Source: Musa acuminata AAA Group | Taxonomy: Eukaryota; Streptophyta; Magnoliopsida; Zingiberales; Musaceae | Length of the DNA stretch: 64,000 nt | Reading direction: 5' to 3' | Assembly (NCBI RefSeq): GCF_036884655.1 | Contig: NC_088354.1 | Span: 14,146,501-14,210,500 of the forward strand | Part shown: positions 46,578 to 57,300 of the stretch, piece after piece | Numbering within the stretch: the stretch's first letter is position 1 | Layout: every line of letters starts with the position of its first letter | The notes under the pieces: model-generated | Database searches by the model: none | Told to the model about the DNA's origin: nothing | Seen by the model: the letters and a program-made list of their open reading frames with translations, nothing else | Position numbers and translations under genes: made by a program

Positions 46578-47871
46578 GTATGTTAGACCAACTTGTGTTT
46601 TTGTCTTTCTCGTATATAGCTAAAGTTTAAATTTTCTTGGAACTATATAGAGTAGACAACATATGACTTTGAAACTCAAAAAGCTTGAATCAACCACATC
46701 TTTTTTCTACTTGAGACTTAATAGTATATCTAACACATCCTTTGTGTTAAGATTGAAATGATGAGATTTGGGAGTGTCTTTCTGTTTGGTCTCAAACTTA
46801 GATGGATTGTTCATATATTCATGTGTTATCGAGTGACTCATTGTTTGTGCGTTACCCTTAAAGCCAAGATTCCACAGTAAATCATGGTACCTATTACAAC
46901 TTGATGTCTAATGAGAAAATAACATTTAATTAGAGAAGTATTAATCTATTAAATGTTAAAAATATCTAAGCGCAAACTGGATTAGTTACCAAGTTAGCTG
47001 ATACGTTAAGATAGTTCTCCTTGAAAATGGACTAATTTGAGCCAAGATTAATAGACATAATCAAGCTAAGATATATGCTTATAAAGAAATGCATTTATCT
47101 TTGTTTGCACATATACAGAGAGGTACCAGAATCCTGGGAACTGACCTGTGCAGCTTTGTACTAAACTAAAAGATCACCTGAGAAGGTTAATAAGAAGAAA
47201 CCATGAGATTTTGAATATATTACAGAATCTGATGACTAACTGAGCTTCATTACAATTGTCATTATTGTTAAATACATCTATTATGATATTCATGTCTTAT
47301 GTATCCTGTTTACCGAATTGGATATACATATTCATGCATGTGTCAGTACCATGATTCGTACAGAAACTAAACATGAGCAGCTATATTTATTTCTTTATAA
47401 TACAAATATTTAAATCTGGATTAAGTTCAAATAAAATTATGATGTTGAAGGGAGAATCCAACTAATGAAATAAATCAACTGTCTGATTCTCATTTCATAA
47501 CAAAAATATTGTGGCAAATAACACGAATTTGAATTCCTTGAGAAATTCTTAAAGATTATGCATACAAATTATGTTGAAATTGCATGAGTTCCATTTTCGT
47601 TAGTCAAGAGGTTCTTTAGGCAAATTGAATGATGGACACATGAAAACAATTGTAATCCTAATTCTCTGAGCCATGTTACTACATCAGTGATTGTTGAATT
47701 TTCGTGATGGTTTTGAATTGAATAAGTTGAACAATTTTCTGCATCAACAGACTAGTGTTGCTTTTATTGTTATTTTGCTTGTTTGATCATGATAAAATTA
47801 CTTATTGTCGCTAGCTCAAATGAACATTTACCATAGGTTGGTGCTTGACATTTCCTGTTATTTCTTCACAG
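46578..47871 (+). other. probable 3' intron of the ARF transcript
   Basis: A donor AACAG|GTATG at 46,577/46,578 and an acceptor TCTTCACAG|GTG at 47,871/47,872 flank AT-rich DNA. The donor is 39 bases after the TGA stop. The exon after the acceptor (47,872 to at least 47,950) looks like spliced 3' sequence. Similarity of the bases after the TGA to coding sequence suggests the stop shortened an older, longer reading frame. This is inference. Confidence 0.5.
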
Positions 47872-48136
47872 GTGTGCTCTTTTGATGGTCACGTCTTACA
47901 AGTCATCTCAAAGTGCTGCCCGGACCTTGTCATCTATGCGGATTAACAACCTGACTGACTGCTTCCTTGACTTCTTTTTGATGCTTTGAACCCCATCGTC
48001 TTAGTTATGTTGTATTTGCTTTCAGGAACAAGTTGTTTGAAACAGTTTAGCTTAGAATATTATGTTTCCTTGGCTTCTTTTTATGCTTTAGATGATTAAA
48101 CTTCACTGTTGGAGGCATCTTTACTTTTGTAGAGAC

Positions 48137-48313
48137 TTTTTGATCCACATTTTATCGACTTACTACTGTCTTTTTGTTTGCTTCATCTGTCTGTATATGT
48201 TTTTTTTTTTTAATTTCAGAATGACATTTTTGATCCACATTTTATCAACTTACTGCTGTCTTTTTGTTCGATTCATTTGTCAGTATATGTTTTTTTTTAA
48301 TATTTCAGAATGA
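48137..48313 (+). repeat. 90-bp tandem duplication
   Basis: Two adjacent copies begin TTTTTGATCCACATTTTATC (TGATCC at 48,141 and 48,231) and end AATTTCAGAATGACA. They differ at a handful of bases and in poly-T length. The unit contains a splice-acceptor-like polypyrimidine-CAG, duplicated with it. It lies about 180 bp past the presumed ARF 3' end. Confidence 0.85.
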
Positions 48314-50524
48314 CAATTTTATTATTTTAAAATATTGTTTTAAGTACAATAATAATTATCAATAGTTAATTAATTGATTTGTTTATATAATGCACATGTT
48401 TTCGTTTCTTCATTGAGGCACACTCTTCTTTCATCTCCACAGCTGGGATGATTAAATCATCTGTAATCGTGGCTCTGAGACTTTATATGGTTTACTACTA
48501 CGTTAAAAATGCAAGCATATGATGATGATAGCTTATTTTTAACTGGTTTTTTATTTTCTGAGAAATCATTTGACTTGCTTCTTGAGTTCAAATATTTTAT
48601 TTTGACACACTGGTCATAAAGAATTATCCTCATATATGTTGAATGATTAAACTTTAGCATTTTTGCATATTCAAATGGTCTGTATCCTCTAATGTATCTG
48701 AAAATTTTTTGCTAGTTCCAGAAAATTGTTTTCAGAAGTACTTCAAAAAAACCATTTCTTTTATTATTATTTTTTAAACAGGAAAAGAAACCCAATCAAA
48801 CAGGCACAGGACAGTGGCCAGTCTGCCAAAATCTCCTTTCTGCCTCATTTTTCTTAACTAAATCTCTTTACGAAGGAAGAGTTTCCCACTGCCATGGGGC
48901 ATATGGACTTAGCAGATATGTCAGACGGTTTCAAAAGATCAAAGGTTGTCAAATGATCAGAAACATTTTTAACATTGTCAGAATCCAACTCACACAACAT
49001 TTGCTCTTCTGTTTGATGGAATGTTGATTTAACAAGTGTGATGTATCCACCGTCTTCAATTTTTTGATCTCTTCTGCCTATAATCGTTGTATAGAGACAG
49101 ATTCAGCTACTGTTGTGACTTACGCAAGATGTTCAAGTATCATCAGCCTTCAATCTAGATGTTGTGTGTTATTGCTCTCCCAATGCACCATTATCAGGGA
49201 GGACCATGACCAGGGAAAAAGCAGGAGAAAAATCTATTCTGGAAGGTGCGGAGGATACATCAGAGAGCGATGTATCGGCCCAGACAGAGGAGCCATTCCA
49301 CATGGTTAAAGCTTTGTCCTAGCGTGAGATTACCGGAAAAAGAGATTCACAATGTGAGCCCTACATATGCCCTTCCAAGTATGACAAATCTTCTCATGAA
49401 GTGGACATCATCCAACATGCTCCCCCCCCCCCCCCCCTCTTCTAAAGGCGACAGACAATCCGACGATGCCCCCAAGGGTTCGTTCAGACGTGAAAAAGGT
49501 CGTGCTCTTTTCCCTGCTACCTGCAACTTCAATACGATAATAATTAAGTTTAGCTGCTAACTGCAAATTTTTCGTCTCAAATTTAGCAGTTTATATGACC
49601 GATCATCTAATCGGTTGTTTGCTAGAGAGAGACAGAGAGAGAGAGAGAGACATTGCTTTGTTCATTGTTGGCCAGTCTAAGCACGGAATGAAGCCGATAC
49701 CGGGGAAACAACCAGTGGCTAAAGTGGGAATTAGCATTTCAGGTTCTGAACTATATAAATTTTCTTCCACCTTTCGAAAATGCTGCTTCATATGCTCCAT
49801 GAATTCATGTTACTACTCTTCACTAGCTTCTTCCGTATGCATTGATGATACCAATTTCACTACACTCATATAAAGTAGTAGGCTTCCATATAGGATAGGA
49901 CACATGAGAGTTGCATATCTTATGTTCTACGGATATATGCTACATAGTCTTTCTCTTCATTAGAACCCAAGAAATCATCAGAGATCTGTTCTTTGCTTGC
50001 ATGATTCTTGAGTCAATCAATCCTCAAAAAAGAAGCGTGCAACCCATTATGTGATGCAGAAAGTGAAATGGACCACTTAAAGGAAGAGTGGTCTTCTTCC
50101 CCACATGATCTGTGTCCAGGCCTGCACACGTGCATGTCTCCTTCTACCTCCCCGTGGTAGGCCTGCACACGTGAATATTATTATTACATTGTCGTGTGTT
50201 ACAGCTGAAACATATTTTTCATTCTTCGTCTCTAATTTTTGTGGCTTTTCTAACCCCCCCATTCCGTGAGAATGTGATTAGCGAGCATTCATCTTTTTCA
50301 TGGCTTTCTTAGATAATTCATGACTTTTTTTATACCATTCATTTCTTTGATAAAAAGTTATGCAAATCTATTTGGATGTGATAATACTTCATCATTATCA
50401 CATCGTATGTTTTGGGTCCGTAAGAAAGTGAAGATGATATGCATGCCAAAGCAGCGAGATATATGCATACATACGCATGATTAGGAGCAAAATACTCAAC
50501 TTGGATGGAAAACAAGTACTTACC

Positions 50525-50577
50525 TCCTCTCTCTCTCTCTCTCTCTCTCTCTACACAAACACACACACACACACACA
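50525..50577. repeat. compound (CT)n(CA)n microsatellite
   Basis: An uninterrupted CT run (50,525-50,551) is followed closely by a CA run (50,559-50,577). It lies about 60 bp downstream of the stop codon of the minus-strand gene, so it is in that gene's 3' flank or 3' UTR. Confidence 0.9.
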
Positions 50578-50635
50578 TTCCTTCTCACTCGAGTCTGTGG
50601 TAGTTTTCCTCCTTGTGAAGCTTGTTGTTGATCAC

Positions 50636-51536
50636 CTAGAACCCATCATCCACCTTACATCCAAATCCCACATGGCTCGTGCTTGCCTTGTTGGACCTCT
50701 TCCATCGTGCCAGGTGGAGGAGACGACCGATCCTCTTGCGCCACCGCAGCTTCGCTCCGCCGCGCTTCTTGTGCTCCGCTATGCTGCTCACTCCCGTTCT
50801 GTCCTTTCCCATGGAAATGCCACTGCCACAGGTGATGCTTGTAGAAGGTATGGTCGAGTCGATAGCCCTCTTGTTAGGCCAAGATGTCTGACCGCTGTCC
50901 TCCTCGAACTTGAATGAGATGAAGGAATCTGCAAACAGAAATCATATTTCGAGTTCATCAACAGCTTACTGTCACCACCGTCAGCAGAAATGTAGTCTTT
51001 GCACGGTCAAGTGGAGATTAGCTTTTTACCAGGTCAGATCCATAGCTATCAGAAACCGATGCACGCTTATAGAATTCATTCTTGTCTTTAGGTTATTCAT
51101 TTGTCCCTAAGACCGCTGCTAGAGACAATAATTCGTCAATCATACCCTCGCTCTCTCTCTCTGTCTGTGTGTTTAGATCTTCTTCATCTTCCCTAATCTT
51201 CTTTGTAGCATACAGAACTAGGGTTTGAGGGTTAGGGAAGTAAGTACCTTCAAGGCTGGCGATGGAGTCTTCACCACTGGAGGTATCTTTGCTCCTGTGG
51301 TATCGATTATCGAGTAGCTGCAGGAGAGAGCCCAGCGCAAACACATTGCGCAGGTTGACGCTGGGTGTTCTCTTCAGCGTTCTCGAGGGCCTCTTTGTGC
51401 CACCGGGTTGTGGAAGTCCGTTTTGTTCGGAGGCCAAAACCAGGAGCCTCTCCTTCAAGCAAAGAGCACAGATTCCTACCACCACTTCCTTGGGGTGGCA
51501 GTAGCAACGTGGGTCGTCTTCTCCATGGCCTCTCAT
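50636..51536 (-). CDS. small plant protein with CxCHP...CxxCLxERL motif, function unknown
   Basis: Two exons on the minus strand, 51536-51248 and 50928-50636, join in frame through GT-AG borders to 193 residues. Near the N-terminus (residues about 9-32) is a Cys/His motif, CYCHPKEVVVGICALCLKER, with ligand spacing that could bind zinc. A related CxxHPxxxxxGxCxxCLxERL signature occurs in the OCTOPUS/DUF740 family, but this protein is far shorter. The middle carries a basic patch (TKRPSRTLKRTPSVN). The C-terminus has a strongly basic segment, EHKKRGGAKLRWRKRIGRLL. The start is the ATG directly before the motif. I do not recognise a named gene. A membrane-associated or signalling adaptor role would be a guess. 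Confidence 0.8.
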
Positions 51537-54377
51537 CTTCGCCGGGCAGCAGAAGGCGATCGGGTGAAGCAAACCGACAACGCAGAAAAGAAAGAGGAGA
51601 ATTCACAAGAGTTGGGTCGGTCGCTGAGGAAGGGGACGGAGGGTGGTGGTGAAAAGAAGAGGAGGTGAGAGAGCATGCACGACAAAAGACACCAGCAAAG
51701 CTTGGAAAGCAGTATATGGGGTTGATATGATAAGAGTAGTTGTGCTGGTATGTTTTCTCACGTGCAAGAAATAGTTGCATCAAATTTGGTGATCCGACTT
51801 ATTATTTTTCCGTTTAGAAAAGTTGTTTTACCATTCAGAATTAGAAGTGACTTCTCCCGATTGAAATCTTTTTTTATTGAAATTATCTTAGTTATCTGAT
51901 TTTAGTTATCTGATTTTGAGACTGATTTAGAAGAGTCAATTAAAATCATTCTTTACTTTTGTCTCGAGATGTTGATCGATTTATTCGCATTCACCTCACC
52001 TCCAAGCTGTCTCGAAATTTATAATCTGCATCCAGGGCATTCCCAACAAGGTCCCATAGAAGCTTAAGTCTGTAAAGAATTTCGTTAGTTTTTTTAGTAG
52101 AAAAAAGGTTTTATCTTAGAACACACCTAAAAAGCTATTTTATAATGGGCTTCGAATATAGTTATCTCCAAAAAGTACATGTCAATTATAAAGAATGTGA
52201 TGCTCTTTTTTTCTAAGTGACAATCATAATGTGTCGAACTCGAGATATGGTAATATCCAACTCACTTAATTGCCCAAGTGTTCAACCATGTGACATCAAC
52301 ATGTCTTACATGTTAACCACATAATACTATGATATCTTATCAATCATATACCGTCGAGATATTAATCACATGACATCGAGATGATGATCATATAAGGTTC
52401 CATCTATCATTATTCCATATCACTTCCAATCTTAAACCACAAGAGATACTTCATCCTCCCAATTGGAATCTTCCAAGTCTAGCTTTTGCAAATTAAAGAT
52501 TTGCGACTTGTGTGTTTGGCTATGGACTCGAGTGATTTTGACATATGAGCTTCCTATGAGACTCTATTTAAGTCGATCAATCTCTAAAGCAGTAGTATTG
52601 AATGCGGAAGGAAGAGAGATACTATATCCTTACGCTCTATCAAGAGAGACTTTAATTTATAATGCGATAACTCTGATGTGTACGACTATAAAAAATAATT
52701 TATTTACTGTATGATTAAATAGACTTTTGGGACAAACTATGATTCACGTGTTGTGGAGAATGTTTAATGTATCTATTTAGAAGCATCTATCGAAAGTAGA
52801 GATGTAGATACAATTAATAATATGAGGCTTAATCGGGGTTAATTACATATTAATATTTGGACCTTGTTAATATCATAATTTTTTTTATTAAAAAATTATA
52901 TTTAAATCCGTATAATTTAAAAAATAAAATAAAATAATTTATTTTAACACCGTAAACTGTTTTGATAGAAAACACAACATGTGACACCATATGTTGGATC
53001 AATATAAAAATGATATATAAAATAATAATTTTAATATTTCTTTCGTTTCCAATGATTTTACTAGTAAAAAGATAATTTTAACATCTCCCGTGCTGAAAAC
53101 GAAAAGGATATTGAAATTATCTTTTTTTCTATCACTTTCATGTCGATCCAACACGTGGTGTGACGTGTTGTATTTTTCATCAATATAACGGATAACGCTA
53201 GGATAAATTAAACTATTTGTTTCACCTTTAGAACTATATAAAAATTTCAATATAAACTTAAGTATATGAACCATGATGTTAATAAGATTCAAATAAAAAA
53301 GATAAAAAAGATATCAGTAAGTAACAAATGGGTGAAAAAATAATCAACAAGATATGTTTGAAGTAGTGATTGGTATACCAAGTGGACTCCATGCGGATCA
53401 TCAAAGTCATATGTGCAACGAAGTAAGAGATGAAAACAAGGAGGTTTGGGGATTTGTGTGTGATCAATAAATCCTTTCTTACCGAGTTTGATTGAATCTT
53501 GCGTCGGTATTTTTCATAACATCCCAAACTGTGGCATAAACGATGAACAAAGAAAGAACAAAAAAGGAGTCAAATGGTGGTGTGAAGGATGTCAAAAAAG
53601 CGAGCATTCGGAGAGCAACCTGCACATGGGGGGTTGGAGATTTCAGTCAAGGAGGAGTGAGGCGTTCACGTCATAGTCCAAGATGAGGTCGGAGGAAACT
53701 TGGCTCCAATGATGTCCTTCCTGCAAGGGAAGGATGGTAAGTATGACCCACTTCTTGCCAAATTCACAGAAAGCGTGTAGAGATTTCAGTCAATCTATTT
53801 ACGTAGTACTCTAATTAATATAAAGAAAGGACAGTCTTACCATTATATTTAAAGAGATTGTTTTGGAGACTCACTTGTTTCTCGCAGCAAACAAGGCTGC
53901 CATTTGTTCGTAGTGGAGGACCATGCACATAGATTTAGCTTGCATTCTGCTCCAGGAAGTTGCAGCAAACCGGCCGGTTTCTGGCTGGTTCACAACTTGG
54001 TATCTGCAATATGGTTAGGAAGTTCTGAATCAGTTCACAGCGCAGGACTCAATTCTTGTTGGAATCTGAAGTCTCTGTTTCGGTGTCCTTCAAATCAAGG
54101 ATAAGCCTAAATGAAGAGAAACCGAGTACAAAAGAAGGTTCCTCAGATATACAATTCCATTCTTCAAGATTTTAAGAACTTTACACCGTAAGAAAGAAGG
54201 TTATATGCAGAGCTTGTGTAGATATATATCAGCCTCCTGGCACAGTTTATCTGGCCTGCAATAGGTTATTGATTGATTGGTGGTAGGGAGACTAGTAACC
54301 AGTAAATCTCGTATGGGACTGGAGAGATGCCAGGAAACGAAGGAAAGGATATACAGATCGACAGACATCAGGTGACT
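51537..54377. other. intergenic region with a MITE-like hairpin
   Basis: Promoter side of the small Cys/His-motif gene, then AT-rich DNA. A long inverted repeat is annotated at 52,855-53,290. Between 53,480 and 54,130 the base composition is more balanced, but no conserved protein or RNA was recognised on either strand. The last part is the 3' flank of the minus-strand SRPBCC gene. Confidence 0.55.
52855..53290. repeat. MITE-like long inverted repeat
   Basis: The left arm (about 52,855-53,060) and the reverse complement of the right arm (about 53,085-53,290) align with clear identity, for example ACAACATGTGACACCATATG against ACAACACGTCACACCACGTG, GTTGGATC in both, and TTTCGTTT in both. The loop is only a few dozen bases. 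It has no coding capacity. Structure and size fit a miniature inverted-repeat transposable element or an inverted duplication. Confidence 0.7.
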
Positions 54378-57300
54378 CTACTCCACCCAGTTGATGTCCA
54401 AATCCTTCAATTTCATCAGCCACTTGTGTGTATCTTGTGCGATGAGTGGTTTGTTTGACATCTTTTCTTGACCATTTGGTTCATCGGATGCCTTGAGATC
54501 ATTTTGCCCTTCTTGTTCAGCATCTGATCTTCTCCTGGGGTATCTCAGTTCAAGGGATAGGAGGCGAGAAACCTCCTGCAGCCCTCCCCATTTTTCCAAA
54601 GCTCGAGCTATGTCATAGCGTCCTATCAGTGAGCATTGATACAAAATAAGAATCAACGAGAGAAGAAACCAGCAAGTACATCAGAGTCGAATTCTAATAT
54701 TAGAACCACAATTGCAGTAGCAACAATAATCTACAGCAAAAATTTTATTTGTCTTGATTATGGGAAAAGAAACTGGACAACCTTAACAGGAAATAGATAT
54801 GGCAGATTTACTTAAGGATGTCTGCATATGCAACTTAGTCACCATAGATTGAGGTCATTTATAACATTCCTGGGAAGGTTACAAGAGGTAAATGGAGCAA
54901 TTAAAATTTTTTTGCCATTTATCTGTGTCAGTTAAGCAAATGACCAAGCGGATCGCAAAACTACTACCGTGTGGTGTTTGCATGACTGATAATGAGGGCC
55001 ATTGGAGAGTCGCACTGTTACAAGGAAGATAATCATTGCATGACCCACTTGGTCAAACTACACACAAATTATAGGGTAATTTCTTTTGGTCTCCATTTAT
55101 CTAAGTTTAATCTATGAAGCCTAAAAAAACATCAGAGGCATATACTGATTGTTCCTGACCTGCACGTTCGAAAGACTTTCTTGTAGGCATGTAAGCAGGA
55201 TCCATTCCCCAGTTTTTCTGGAACCGGCTTATCTGCTTGGCAAAAGCAAGTAATTTTACAAACTCGGAACCATGTTTGCTAGAGAAACAATATATCAGAA
55301 AAGATGCAGAAGAAGTCTGATGCAAACAGTTGTCATGCCCCTTTACATTGTAGAGGGGGGAAGGTGATCTAGATACTAAACAAACTATAAATGACAATTG
55401 AAAAAAGATATATACATCATGGAACTGACGTATGAAAATTCAGTTTACCTCCTCTTGTAAATTTTCCAGGTTATCCCAGTAACCTTTTGGCTTTCGTTGT
55501 TTATAGGCAAGGGACAAGTCCATCAAGTCTGCAATCCTTCTGAATCCACCCATGCGTGTTATTGCCTTCTCTATATCCACTCTTCCGTGCAAGCGAAGCT
55601 GCTTTCTCATTGGCATAAACCCATCTTGACCGTACTTTGAAATAAATGCTGCAAGCTCTGATTTGAGGACCTCAACATCTCTTTGCAAACCAGGAACCTT
55701 TGGTCTTTGTCTTATAGTACACACAGCATTACCATTTGGAGAAGGTTCATTTTGCCCACTCTTGTCGTCATGCAAAGGATCACTATTTGATCCATTGTGC
55801 TCATCAGAATAATCACGTTGGTCATTCTTAATACCTACTCTGTCTTCAATGGCATCACGGATGGAACATAAATTTGATGGTAGATCTTCATAAATAACCT
55901 GAAATAGAGAGATCTGTATTGGTAGAATTCCAAGATCACATAAGTCACATTAAAATGAAAAAGCCCCTCCCCAGTAATGTAATTGAGATTCAATTTGTGG
56001 CAGAAGACCAAGAGAGGATGGCATGTAAACATTGTGGACAGTTAGGCATCAAGTTCAAGTGACCAACATGGGGAAGTGAAACTAAAATAATCAAGCATTT
56101 CAAAAGAATTGCTTCAACAATTTCAGATTACCTTCTGCCGAGAATGTGTTGGTGTCATTGATTTCGACATTTTAGTTGACAAAAAAAGCCTCATAACGAA
56201 CAATAAAGAATTTTCATCAATTGGACCTGATGTTCACCCTGGTAGTACAATTACAGTATGTGAGCACATATAACAAATATAACCCATACCTCTTCCAAAA
56301 TAGCTTCTGAGAGGAAGGTATCCTTGTGCATTCTTGATTCTACAACATACTTCAATAAAGTATGCTGATTTCCGAGCTGCTCTAGAAGCCATTTCCCCTT
56401 AAATGAGTCAAAGTCCCCTTCAACTTGCTCAAATTTGATTTCATGTTCAAAGTCTTCACACAAATCCAATACCACACGTGCATGAAGGACCATATACAGC
56501 AGGCCTTTGCACCCCTCCTGAAAGCAGACTTCACTATAATTCCAATCTTTAAACACTGAAGAAGATGCCACTAACGTATCATAGAACCTATATGAGAGAT
56601 TGCTTGAAGACAAAAATACGAGTAAAGAAGGAAACTAGAACATTTTCTGTAACAGTTGAAACACAATTGTGACATATTATGCATCAGACCCAACATCTAG
56701 TGGCTTTGCATCTTATTGTTTACACATTTAACTTTTATATAGTTTTACTACCTGAGTTACTATACTAATGGCAATTTTATTTCCTTCTAACCAGATAATG
56801 AACAACAGCAATGAATTTACTTGCATAACCTCTAACATTGCCCCATAGGCAGGCTCTAAGTCTACACACAATATCTTCACAAGACATGAATGTTATTGAT
56901 AACCTTCCTTTTGAAACTGTTGCAGCACTAATTAGCTTGAAAAGCCAATTAACAGTGATGCTGATTCAATAGATATTTTATCTAATAAAGAAAGCATGCA
57001 AGATTGCGAGGATGAGCAGTACCTAACTTTGTTAAGCATAACAATTCTTAGCAAATGAATGATAAAATTTAAAAGGCACTAACACGACCACTACTATGCA
57101 AGATATATGTCATACCTGTAAAACACGGACCTTGTTATTATCCCTTGATAGAATCTTACTGATTGCTAAATTAGGGACGATCCTGAAAGAAAAAAGCTTC
57201 TTTAGGTGTGAGGTAAAGAGAGAAAATAAAAAAAAAGGGCAAAATAACTTCACATTTAGTAGACTTATGCAAACTAGCAAGGAAACAGTGCACTCAACAC

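Larger units (their letters stand above)
47960..50630. other. intergenic region between the ARF and the minus-strand gene
   Basis: No gene recognised. It contains a 90-bp tandem duplication (48,137-48,313), a GA repeat (49,626-49,650), a run of 16 C (49,422-49,437), a CT repeat followed by a CA repeat (50,525-50,577) and two copies of AGGCCTGCACACGTG (50,118 and 50,159). Several short open frames exist but show no conserved motif. Confidence 0.55.

Noticed and set aside
49422..49437. Poly-C run as an LTR relic
   Set aside because: It lacks the ACTAATTCAC / CTTAGTG context of the LTR poly-C tracts, so I treat it as a simple repeat.
49246..49560. Possible small gene around the poly-C run
   Set aside because: Broken by a 16-C homopolymer, with no conserved motif or splice support.
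51262..51668. Plus-strand open frames over the Cys/His-motif gene
   Set aside because: The minus strand has the conserved motif and in-frame splicing; the plus frames show no recognisable domain.
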